A DNA stretch of 64,000 nucleotides from Glycine soja (Eukaryota > Streptophyta > Magnoliopsida > Fabales > Fabaceae), in assembly GCF_004193775.1 (NCBI RefSeq), contig NC_041016.1, forward strand, positions 31,012,120-31,076,119, read 5' to 3'. This document shows, piece by piece, positions 18,957 through 29,031 of the stretch. Position 1 is the stretch's first letter, and every line of letters starts with the position of its first letter. The notes below the pieces were generated by a model. That model was not told the origin of the DNA. It worked only from the letters and a program-made list of their open reading frames with translations, and ran no database searches. Both the position numbers and the translations under genes were made by a program.

Positions 18957-21360
18957 GATGTCGAGCACACTGAAAATGAGGACACGTAGCCCTCTAAAGG
19001 TGAGGGCGTGCAGCCCTCTCAAGGCGAGGAGGTGTAGTCCTCTGGAGGTGAGGGCGTGCAGCCCTCTGCTGGCAAGGACGTGTAGTCCTTTCAAGGTGAG
19101 GGCGTGTAGCCCTCTGACGGTGAGGGCATGCCCCCCTTTGAAAATGGGGAACATGTAGTCCTTTGATGGCGAGGACGTGTAGTCTTCTAAAGGTGAGGAC
19201 GTGTAGTCCTCTGAAGGTGAGGGCGTGTAGCCCTACAAAGGTGAAGGCACATGACCCTTTGACGGCGAGGACGTGTAGTCCTCTGAAGTTGAAGGTACAT
19301 GACCCGTTGAAGGCGAGGACGTGTAGTCCTCTGCAGGTGAAGGTAACTAGTACCCAAGGTGAAGGCGTGTAGCCCTCTCAAGGCGAGGACGTGTAGTCCT
19401 TTCAAGGTGAGGGTAACTAGTACCCAAGGTGAGGGCGTGTAGCCTTCTCAAGGCGAGGACATGTAGTCCTCTAGAGGTGAGGGCGTGCAGCCCTCTGATG
19501 GTGAGGACGTGTAGTCCCCTCAAGGCGAGGACGTGTAGTCCTCTCAACGGTGAGGGTAACTAGTACCCCAGGTGAGGGCGTGTAGCCCTCTCAAGGCGAG
19601 GACTTAGTCCTCTGGAGGTAAGGGTGTGCAGCCCTCTGATGGTGAGGACGTGTAGTCCTCTCAAGGCGAGGACGTGTAGTCCTCTCAACGGTGAGGGTAA
19701 CTAGTACCCAAGGTGAGGGCGTGTAGCCCTCTCAAGGCGAGGACATGTAGTCCTCTGGAGGTGAGGGCGTGCAGCCCTCTGATGGTGAGGACGTGTAGTC
19801 CTCTCAACGGTGAGGGTAACTAGTACCCAAGGTGAGGGCGTGTAGCCCTCTCAAGGCGAGGACATGTGGTCCTCTGAAGGTGAGGGCGTGCAGCCCTCTG
19901 GTGGTGAGGACGTGTAGTCCTCTCAAGGCGAGGACGTGTAGTCCTCTCAACGGTGAGGGTAACTAGTACCCAAGGTGAGGGCGTGTAGCCCTCTCAAGGC
20001 GAGGACATGTGGTCCTCTGAAGGTGAGGGCGTGCAGCCCTCTGGTGGTGAGGACGTGTAGTCCTCTCAAGGCGAGGACGTGTAGTCCTCTGACGGTGAGG
20101 GTAACTAGTACCCAAGGTGAGGGCGTGTAGCCCTCTCAAGGCGAGGACTTATAGTCCTCTGGAGGTGAGGGCGTGCAGCCCTCTGATGGTGAGGACGTGT
20201 AGTCCTCTCAACGGTGAGGGTAACTAGTACCCAAGGTGAGGGCGTGTAGCCTTCTCAAGGCGAGGACATGTAGTCCTCTAGAGGTGAGGGCGTGCAGCCC
20301 TCTGATGGTGAGGACGTGTAGTCCTCTCAAGGCGAGGACGTGTAGTCCTCTCAAGGCGAGGACGTGTAGTCCTCTCACGGTGAGGGTAACTAGTACCCAA
20401 GGTGAGGGCGTGTAGCCCTCTCAAGGCGAGGACATGTAGTCCTCTCAAGGTGAGGGCGTGCAGCCCTCTGTTGGCGAGGATGTGTAGTCCTCTCAAGGCG
20501 AGGAAGTGTAGTCCTCTCAACGGTGAGGGTAACTAGTACCCAAGGTGAGGGCGTGTAGCCCTCTCAAGGCGAGGACATGTAGTCCTCTGGAGGTGAGGGC
20601 ATGCAGCCCTCTGATGGTGAGGACGTGTAGTCCTCTCAAGGCGAGGACGTGTAGTCCTCTCAACGGTGAGGGTAACTAGTACCCAAGGTGAGGGCGTGTA
20701 GCCCTCTCAAGGCGAGGACATGTAGTCCTCGGGAGGTGAGGGCGTGCAGCCCTCTGATGGTGAGGACATGTAGTTCTCTCAAGGCGAGGACGTGTAGTCC
20801 TCTCAACGGTGAGGGTAACTAGTACCCAAGGTGAGGGCATGTAGCCCTCTCAAGGCGAGGACTTATAGTCCTCTGGTGGTGAGGACGTGTAGTCCTCTCA
20901 AGGCGAGGACGTGTAGTCCTCTCAACGGTGAGGGTAACTAGTACCCAAGGTGAGGGCGTGTAGCCCTCTCAAGGCGAGGACAGGTAGTCCTCTGGAGGTG
21001 AGGGCGTGCAGCCCTCTGATGGCGAGGACATGTAGTCCTCTCAACGGTGAGGGTAACTAGTACCCGAGGTGAGGGCGTGTAGCCCTCTCAAGGCGAGGAC
21101 GTGTAGTCCTCTGAAGGTGAGGGCGTGCAGCCCTCTGATGGCGAGGACGTGTAGTCCTCTCACTGGTGAGGGTAACTAGTACCCAAGGTGAGGGCGTGTA
21201 GCCCTCTCAAGGCGAGGACGTGTAGTCCTCTGAAGGTGAGGGCGTGCAGCCCTCTGATGGCGAGGACGTGTAGTCCTCTGATGGCGAGGACATGTAGTCC
21301 TCTGATGGCGAGGACATGTAGTCCTCTCAAGGCGAGGACGTGTAGTCCTCTAAAGGTGAT
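18957..21360. repeat. 2.4 kb minisatellite of about 24 bp hairpin units
   Basis: About 100 units of 22-25 bp are arranged as ggYgagg-RC-loop-GY-cctctNNN. Each unit contains an inverted repeat: GAGGGC-NNNNN-GCCCTC or GAGGAC-NNNNN-GTCCTC. The loop varies (gtgta, gtgca, atgta, atgtg, ttata, aggta, tta). About fifteen times a 22 bp unit, GGGTA-actag-TACCC, closes a higher-order block of five to seven units (118-168 bp). Open frames on both strands arise only from the periodicity. The array lies in Og3 where pol and the start of ORF2 would be expected. Confidence 0.93.
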
Positions 21361-22100
21361 AGGTACAAGTACCCAAGGGTCCACCCTTATGAGAAAGCAA
21401 GAGATCGACTCATCGAGAGGGCCGGTCATCCCAAATCCACAAGATTTGGACATTAGATGTAGGAAATCTATGCAGTTAACATAATTTTTAGGGATGCAGA
21501 TGCATGCAACCTTTGTCGTGAAATTTGGTAAATGCGGACTTCATATGAAACAATGCAATGTAATGGAAAGTTGTACAATGTTCATGACATTCTTTCCCTA
21601 TTTTGTGATTTTGATTTTGATTTAATTTTTTTTGGAAAACACAGATTGACTGTCCTTTTGAAAGAGGTGATAATTCATGCAACCTCATCCTATCTTTTTG
21701 CAAATCTCTCCGGGAACTCCCTCAGAGTGTATGTTCTGTTTGATTTAGTCACTTGACCATTTTGGAGTGACGGCAATGGAGTCGTTTGATGTTTGATCAA
21801 TCCATTGAAATCCTAGGGTTTGTCCCCCCTTTTTTTCTTGTTTAAAAACATCGACGGGTGTGAACTTTTGATCGACCCCTATGTTCACTTGAGGCTCGTG
21901 CACGGTGCCCCTCATTGCCCCAGTGTAAGGCTTTGAGGTATCAATCGTTGCCTTTCGTCATGACCCTGTAGGAGGGAACCTATTGGGTGAGAACTTCTAA
22001 TCTGCCCCTAGGTTCGCTTGAAGTTTTTGCATGGTGCCTTTCGTTGCCCCAGTGTAGGGCTTAGAGGTACCAAGTGTTGTCTTGTTTTCACGACCTCGTA
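21361..22100 (-). other. Og3 internal noncoding stretch with a diverged 125 bp duplication
   Basis: No gene is supported. Two diverged tandem units lie at about 21855-21975 and 21985-22105. Each contains ...ttcRcttga...gtgc...tgccccagtgtaRggctt.gaggtaYcaa. No other structure is evident. Confidence 0.5.
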
Positions 22101-22379
22101 GTGAGGAAGAATGAAAGAAGCAGTTGATTCTTGCAAAAAGAATTTTCCAAGGACGAGAAATAATTGAAGGATCTTTCAGTTGATGGATTAAGTCAAATGA
22201 CTCCTATGTAGAAGCAAGATGTTTTGATGTCTTGATGATGCTAAAGGATCAAGTGCTTCTAAGTTTTATCCAAGAAAATCAAGATATATGATCAAGTTTG
22301 ATCTCTATAGAATCTTTAGGAAGAAGTTTCCAAATTGAAACAAACAAAGGTTTGACCACAGAACTCTATCATTTCAATT

Positions 22380-22920
22380 TGAGATTTGCTCTCTGGTAAT
22401 CGATTACCAGTAGTTAAAAATGTTTTTATTCAAATTTTTAAAACCTGTAATCGATTACATAAGTCTTGTAATTGATTACCAGAGGGGATTTTCAGAAAAT
22501 AATTTCCAAGAGACATATCTATTCAAATGTTTTATGAATGGCCATTCAAATGTTTTAAAGAGAGTTTTCATTGCCCAAACAGTTTTACCCTCTCGAAAGA
22601 TCAAGAGTTTTTCTGAACTGAAATGTCTTATCCTCTCAAAAAGATTCCTTGGTCAACCACTTGCTTATTCAATAAGGAATTTTTGATTGATCTTCATTTT
22701 ACAATCTACCTCTTTTACGAGAGACCTCTTCTTCTCTTCTTCTTATTTCTGAAAAGGGATTAAGAGACTGTGGGTCTCTTGTTGTAGGGGATTCTTGAAC
22801 ACAAGGGAAGGGTTGTCCCTATGTGCATTGTTAATCCGAAAAGAGAGATTGATAGTTCAATTGGGGAATAATCTTCGTATCTTAACTCAACCCCCCCTTT
22901 TCTTAAGGTAACTAAGGCCA
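22380..22920. repeat. LTR-like insertion with ATCGAT palindromes (family uncertain, possibly copia/SIRE-like)
   Basis: The perfect 16 bp palindrome tggtaatcgattacca is followed by two related taatcgattac/taattgattacc motifs within 100 bases. Further on come a transcribed-leader-like stretch and an end resembling LTR borders (caacccccccttttcttaaggtaactaaggcca). I could not fix both ends or find a target duplication, so the boundaries are approximate and the family is a guess from resemblance. Confidence 0.35.
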
Positions 22921-23389
22921 TTTATCCCACATCCTATTCTTGATAACTCACTTCTCTCTAAAAAGACAAAATGAGGTCACATGAACGTCTATATTTTTAC
23001 TTGAAAACACAGTCAATCAAATGCCTTTTTATTTTTTTATTTTTTTTTATTTTTTTTTATTTTTTTTTATTTTGAAACTTATTATTTTTTTATTTTGAAA
23101 CTTATTTGTTTTGAACTTTACTCGTTGTTTTACGGCACCCCCACCAACGTGCAAGACGAGTAATCTCTGATTGAACAGTCTTGGAAGTCAACACTCAGGA
23201 GCGCAGGTCACTTGAGCAAATAGACCAATGGCTTGCACCCACATTCCGGTGAAAGTTGAATAAGCAAACATGCGTTTGTGAGAGGATGAGGGACAAGGAT
23301 GTCCATTTTATCCATATCATTTAGCATTGTAACTGTGGTTTATAATAATGGCATAAACTTGAAAATCCTGATGAGTCATAACAACAGCT
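22921..23389 (-). other. Low-complexity and unassigned sequence
   Basis: A T-rich tract of repeated atttttttttt lies at 23020-23090, followed by repeated gaaacttatt. Bases 23100-23389 show no convincing gene. Confidence 0.5.
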
Positions 23390-25159
23390 TCCAGAATTAC
23401 CCCATGTATGGTGTTGCTTGTCAATGTTATGATTCAACAAGCGATTCTCCTCAAATTTCAGCCAGCCCGTATCAATTAGACTTCACACTTTATGCTTCGG
23501 GGTCATACAATGCTCAATGGAATGCCCCAGGGCTTCTCCGTGACAAGCACATGTTGCGTTCAAGTCGTATTCTCGGAGAAATGGAGGTTGATGAACCTTG
23601 GCTAGGGTTACGGCTACCATTGAATTATCAAGTAGATATGGGATCAAGTTTAGCATATGACAACGGAATTTGGGGTGAACCCTACAGGCTTTTTGCTGCA
23701 AAATTCCTTTTTGTTGGTGTTTTTTTTGTTTGTGCTAAAAGTGGTCTTCGTCATTGGAAGTGCGGTAGACAGACTTTGTGGTTGATTTAGGGATGGCCTT
23801 TGTGGATAACTGGGTGGTGGGTAAGGAGGAGGTTTGTTATTGGCTGAGTAATGACATTGTTGGGTTGGTGGGAAACTTGGCCGTATAGGAATGGCAGTCA
23901 CAGCATGGGTTTCTCCCTCTTTCTCACCCTCTTTATTTGCCCCAGTTTTCTAGTCGTCCTAGTAGGATGATCAAATTTGCCTCTTTTCGGACCCACATTG
24001 ATCCTTTCACTGGCGAAGACCAAATCTGCAAAGCTTTGAGGGTGCGCAGCCCACCATTTCTTTCATAGTAGAACACCGGTCACGTGTCTACTATCATTAT
24101 GATAATCTCTTTCTCTGTTTTTGGGGGTGCTACTTGAGTTTCCAAGTCTCTCCATCTTTGGGCGTATTCTTTGAAAGATTCGTGCCCCCTTTTTGCACAC
24201 TTTTTGTAGTTGCATCCTATCCGGAGCCATATCAGAATTGTACTGACACTGCTTAACACAGGCAACCATTAGGTCCTTCCAAGAATGGACTCGGGAAGGT
24301 TCCAAGTTAGTGTACCAGGTAACAGCTACCCCAGTAAGACTTTCTTGGAAGGAATGTATCAGCAATTCCTCATCTTTTGCGTATTCCCCCATCTTCTGAC
24401 AATACATCTTTAGATGGTTCTTGAGACAAGTAGTCCCCTTGTACTTGTCAAAGTCCAGCACCTTGAACTTGGGAATGACCATGTTTGGGTATTAGGAACA
24501 ACTTTCCTAGGTTAGCAAAGGCATAATCTTCACCTCTTTCAATGGCCCTGAGCCTTTCCTTTAGATGATCCAACTTTCCCATTCCTGCCATAGTCATGAG
24601 GGTTTTTAACCGCTGTGGAATGCAAGAGGTGCAGTTGTGGGTGATACTGAGGGCCCTCCAAAGGGTTTTGTAGGGGTATACCACCAACTGCTTGCCCTTC
24701 AGTGGTATATCCGAGCCAAGGCTCGAAGTCAGCTAGATTGTGGTGGGGAATTTCATGTGTCTCCCCCATGGTTTGAGAGATATGTGCCTGATGAGGTTAT
24801 TGGTTCTCAATGAGTATCGGAGTGGAGTTATTGAGATTTTCATTGAGAGTGTATGCCACATTGGGTGGTGTATAGTTGGGAGGCAAGCCATACTCGTTTT
24901 GAATTTGCACATCATGGGGTCATCCGTACTTCCCAAATCTTTGCCTACCATATTTGAGGTCGGATGATTCATTTGCTTGAGGCCAGATGGGAGCATCGGG
25001 TTCACCTTAGCGACAGCGCTAATAGCGGCAACTATAACCGCATTGGCTTCCATTATCTTCTTCATGCTCATCATGGCCTTCATCATTGTGGCCATTTGCT
25101 CTTTTATGGCCTCCATTTTCGGCCTTCATCTTCTCTTGCACCTCCTCTGCTTCACCCAT
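23390..25159 (-). pseudogene. gag: Gag of Og3, broken by several frameshifts and stops
   Basis: The likely original start is the ATG at 25159 (MGEAEEVQEKMKAE), with the frame lost immediately afterwards. Blocks follow in different - strand frames. They are an MEAIKEQMATMMKAMMSM-type N-terminus (to about 24733), HNLADFEPWLGYTTEGQAVGG, and the gag core at 24482-24063 (PKFKVLDFDKYKGTTC, HSFQESLTGVAVTWYTNLEPSRV). Then come a proline-rich linker (about 23901-23740) and a knuckle-like CACHGEALGHSIEHC (about 23530). At least five frame changes exclude a working capsid protein. In this element family gag is normally followed by protease and reverse transcriptase; here the homology stops near 23390 and none follows. 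Confidence 0.85.
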
Positions 25160-26301
25160 TACTCTAGCTCTAGCACGAGTTCGGTAAGGGCGCCGTAAAG
25201 CGTGTCCTTTTCTTTTTTATAACAATGATTAAGTTCATTTTATTTTATTTTTCAAGGAAAGAATGCAACGAGCAATGCAACCAATGAAAAGCATGGATGT
25301 ATGCGAATGATGTACAGTTGAAGTATTGCGAATGTTTACGCAGGATATGGGGTTGAATCAATTTAGATTTTCAACATGGTCCATGACTGGAAGTAACAAG
25401 GACATCAACAATCCTAAATATGTTTGGCAGTAGATGAAGCAGTGATGTGACTCGATTCATCTTTTGCCCCAATTTTGCAAGACGGTTACTTCCATATTTG
25501 ACTTGATGAACCTTTTTGTAAAAGCATGAGCTTGGTTCAACCCTATAATCCAAGGAATGGCAATTCTGATCGCCAATACTTCAACAACATCTCATAGGGA
25601 TGAATGACTCGGGCATACTTTAAGCTATGCATGGAAAATGTAATTATGAAATTGAGATGCCCGAAGAAACACCATTTCCTAGTTAACCATGCATTAGGTA
25701 CCATGTTCAATTATTTTGTTTTGTTGTTGTGAAACGGGTTTATGATCCCAACATGGTTGGCTCGTGGTGCCTAACACATGAAACTAAGAATGTAGTGTGA
25801 AGTTTCACGCTTCCCCCTTTTTGTTTTTGTTTTGTAGAGGAAAACGCAAGGATGAGCAAACATGAAAACAAATGGTATGCAATTTTGCAGATCAAAAAGT
25901 TTGTTGAACGCATATGCATGATGATGCCATGACTCATGCAAAATGTGAGGCTGGAATATGATAACGGACAAATGCAGGATATGTCCATTATGATGTTATG
26001 AAGAGATGCTTATGTGGTGCATGATATGAATGCATTTTACGGACACGAGAGCCCGGAAAATCATCTCTTCTTACTTGCGCATTTGGGGCGTAGTGCCCCA
26101 TGTGTACAATTAAGAAGGTGATATGGACCTTCCGGCTTCCCGTGACAAAGGATGAGACCAACATACAATGCATGCTAGAGATAAAATGTGGGAGTGACTT
26201 GATTTGCACAAGCTTTTTGGAGTAGAAACCTGGGACCAACTCATTTTATTTCAAAAAAGGAAGTCATATCTAGTCAAGGTCTGAGAGACCATACAAGTTT
26301 C
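25160..26301 (-). other. Spacer between ORF1 and gag in Og3
   Basis: No gene is supported. Ogre elements have a separate ORF1 ahead of gag, so a noncoding spacer is expected. Frames here are short and do not match known retrotransposon domains by eye. Confidence 0.6.
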
Positions 26302-28167
26302 CTAACGATTTCTAATTATGTGGGCCATTAAGTCTATCATATGCTGACAATAGCCGAGAAGCCCATGAATCTCTTCGGGGGCGGAGTAGGTGTCTGCCAT
26401 CGCTTTGGCCTTGGCTAACAATCGGGGAAGTTCTTGACTCCCGTTCAAGGTAAGAGCAAACCGATCCATCCACATGGTTGCCTCTTGGTGTAAAGAGTCG
26501 ATCACCCTTCCTCTAGCCTCTTTTTCCGCATATACTTGGGCATACTCATCCGCGAATCTATGCTCGTGGGCCGTGGCTAGACCCAACTCTTCTTGGTACT
26601 TGGCGATGATAGCTAACATGTTGGTCTCTGTCTCGCATAGACGCTGAGACAAGCTTCTTTTGGACCTTGAACAAGCAATCAACTCCTCTTTCAGAACCAT
26701 GCTATGTGCTCGCGACTGGTCCCTTTGTTCCCTTCGCAACTTGAGTTCATTATTGCTACCCCATAGAGCTCCGCGAAATTTGTTCCGGCCATACTCTTCC
26801 TTGCGAGCCCTCTTGGTCTCTTGTTCAAGGGCTCTTGCGGTAATTGCATTTTCTTCCCGTAACCCGGCGCACTCCTTCCGGACGTGTGTAGCAGCCAACT
26901 TGAACTTCTCCTTGGCGAGTTTTGCCTTTCCTAACTCGCTTTTGAGAGCTTGGACTTCTTTGTCCTCTTCCGGTGCTTCAAAATTCTCTTCGCTGACGAC
27001 TTTTAACTTGGCGAGCCAATCTAAACCTCGTATGAGAACTTTCAGCCATTCGTGGTACCCACCAATGATGCCATTACGAATGCCTCTAAGCTCTTGATCT
27101 TTCCTTAACGGGGTTGCCCATGCCTTATGGATTCTTTGTATAGTCTTGGAATTTTGTGCGCCGAGATCCCTCACAAGGAAAGGAGACATGCTTTCTTCCG
27201 TCGGTGCTCCCCTCATGGGGTACCCTAGTTGTCTTATAGCGAGCGCGGGATTATAGTTAATACAACCCCTCGTTCCTACCAGCGGAATGTTTGGGTATCT
27301 TCCACATGAGAAAAGGACTCCTTCTTTTCCTTCCTTCCATCGGGGGAACCAACTGATCGTTCTACCTCCTATCCTGGCCAAGAGCTGGTCCCAATCTATT
27401 CTCCTCTTTTCAGTACACGAGCGATGGTTCAGGAGCGGACATGGATGTCTTGCGTCTTGTTGGAACAAGTGCGAAACCAACCAAACACAGAGGGCGGGTA
27501 AGCAACAGATGATCCGTGCGCTACTCTTTTCGCACCTTCGGTCAAATGTGTCAAATAGATCTGCCAAGACAGCTACCACCGGACTTTCCTTGCTATGGTG
27601 GTAGGCAAGGAAAGCGTCGATTGCTGCTAGGTCTACCAAACCATCCACGTTTGGAAAGAGGACGACCCCAAAAATTAGCAAAGCTAACACATCCATAAAC
27701 GGGACCCAGTCTCCTTGATTGGCCATACCCCTCGCCTTGTCTTCTAGATACTTCTGTGGTAGGCCCGCTATGCCGTTCCGAGTCTGTTTTATGCGGTCCA
27801 AACCTCTTGCTGAATCCTTGACCACAGTTGCAATTCTTCTCAAAGAGGGGAGACACCCGGAGGAAAGATATGGTTTTCTTCCCCTGAGAGGACATCCTAG
27901 AATTTCCTCAAATTCTTCAATGGTTGGTACTAATTGGAAGTCCCCGAATGTGAAGCATCTCAAAGGCTGGTCGTAGTATTGGGTAAGTGATGCAATGGCT
28001 TCTATGGACACCTCTGCTATGGTCAACTCTAAGATCTTTCCGTAAGTCTTGCGGAAGGCTTGCATTTGGAGGGGTTCCATCAACCGCCCTAATTCCTTGA
28101 TGCTGGTGGTATCTAGGCTTTTGACCTTGACTTGGTAGAACCTCTTGCCGGTTTGATTTGTTCCCAT
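26302..28167 (-). CDS. ORF1 of Og3 (Ogre ORF1, DUF7745-like), intact
   Basis: The frame encodes 621 residues from the ATG at 28167 (MGTNQTGKRFYQVK). An upstream in-frame ATG at 28203 gives twelve extra residues not conserved in the Og4 copy, so I prefer the inner start. Residues about 10-380 form the conserved plant domain I recognise as DUF7745-like, with QYYDQPLRCFTFGDFQLVPT near 63-82, an LVDLAAIDAFLA block near 178, CEKSSARIICCLPALCVWLVSHLF near 212-235 (quoted only as a landmark) and GTRGCINYNPALAIRQLGYP near 298. Residues about 400-590 are rich in Lys, Glu and Leu and look like a long coiled coil. The role of Ogre ORF1 is unknown; its position between the 5' LTR and gag is characteristic. 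This is the only intact gene of Og3, which makes it notable. Confidence 0.88.
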   Translation of the reverse strand: MGTNQTGKRFYQVKVKSLDTTSIKELGRLMEPLQMQAFRKTYGKILELTIAEVSIEAIASLTQYYDQPLRCFTFGDFQLVPTIEEFEEILGCPLRGRKPYLSSGCLPSLRRIATVVKDSARGLDRIKQTRNGIAGLPQKYLEDKARGMANQGDWVPFMDVLALLIFGVVLFPNVDGLVDLAAIDAFLAYHHSKESPVVAVLADLFDTFDRRCEKSSARIICCLPALCVWLVSHLFQQDARHPCPLLNHRSCTEKRRIDWDQLLARIGGRTISWFPRWKEGKEGVLFSCGRYPNIPLVGTRGCINYNPALAIRQLGYPMRGAPTEESMSPFLVRDLGAQNSKTIQRIHKAWATPLRKDQELRGIRNGIIGGYHEWLKVLIRGLDWLAKLKVVSEENFEAPEEDKEVQALKSELGKAKLAKEKFKLAATHVRKECAGLREENAITARALEQETKRARKEEYGRNKFRGALWGSNNELKLRREQRDQSRAHSMVLKEELIACSRSKRSLSQRLCETETNMLAIIAKYQEELGLATAHEHRFADEYAQVYAEKEARGRVIDSLHQEATMWMDRFALTLNGSQELPRLLAKAKAMADTYSAPEEIHGLLGYCQHMIDLMAHIIRNR

Positions 28168-29010
28168 GCTTACTAAAGTGAGACAAAAGCTGGTGCAAAT
28201 CAAAACTCCGATATCTCATGGGTGGGATGGATGAATGCATGATGGAATGCATATGACACAGATGCAATCTAGGAATGCGGGGGTCCGGGGAATTTGTCCC
28301 CTTCTTAGATACGACGTCTAGGGGTAGCAAAATGCCCCAACGCACGTTTTTAAGAAGGCGACACGGACCCTCCGTTGGTTTGTTTACAGTAGGGATCAAG
28401 AAGAACCCATATGCAATGCCTATGCAAAAGACACAATGCGGGAATGTACACAGTATGACAATATTTACCGAACATAAGCAAAAGGGTATATGATACTCAT
28501 GCATGGCAGTGTGAAAAATGGCACGCAGCGTGTTTGCTCCGTGCCCCTATTTAAGGGACCTATAAGGGAGAGAACTAACTAGGCTTTTAGCAATAAACCC
28601 CAAGGTAGTTATATCTCTCTTGATGGTTTCTAGAGGTATCATCCCCTTTGAAGAACATATTGCAGCAGTAGGGACTACTAGCAACAATAAGTTTTCAAAG
28701 AGAAAAGCTCTAGATGAGGGTTCACTGTAATCAAGCAAGTCGGAGACCTAGCATGATCACAGATTCACCTCCACTCCTTATGTTCCCATGAACCCGGGTA
28801 TAGGGCCCTTTTTCACTCACAGTGTGTGCAAATAGTGTTAGTGTTTGTGTGCATCAAATGAATAAATATTTACCTCATGCATACATTCTAAAACACACTA
28901 AAAGCAACAAATAGTTTATATACACAAGAACATAATGAAAGGAAACCAACAAAGGGGTAAGTCACGGTAAAACATTGCACAAAATTAAATGGCCTAACTC
29001 TCAAAAAACA
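28168..29010 (-). other. 5' untranslated leader of Og3
   Basis: It lies between the primer-binding site and ORF1. A similar leader is present in Og4 at 43260-44200, with shared blocks such as gtgtttgctccgtgcccctattt and tttctagaggtatcatcccc. No gene is seen. Confidence 0.65.
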
Positions 29011-29029
29011 GTCCCCAGTGGAGTCGCCA
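29011..29029 (-). other. tRNA primer-binding site of Og3
   Basis: On the - strand TGGCGACTCCACTGGGGAC lies two bases after the end of the 5' LTR. It begins with TGG, as expected for pairing with a tRNA 3' CCA. From memory, Ogre elements use a tRNA-Arg primer; that identity should be confirmed against a tRNA set. Confidence 0.8.
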
Positions 29030-29031
29030 AC

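Noticed and set aside
18957..21360. CRISPR-like array (regular palindromic repeats)
   Set aside because: Repeats are contiguous with no unique spacers, there are no cas genes, and the setting is a plant retrotransposon.
18921..21484. Leu/Arg- and Cys/Ser-rich frames on both strands
   Set aside because: Produced by the 24 bp periodicity (eight codons per unit); not genes.
26660..27097. 145-codon frame on the + strand
   Set aside because: Antisense to the intact ORF1 of Og3; no family match.
27917..28504. 195-codon frame on the - strand
   Set aside because: Overlaps ORF1 in another frame and continues into the leader; no recognisable domain, and the Og4 leader does not preserve it.
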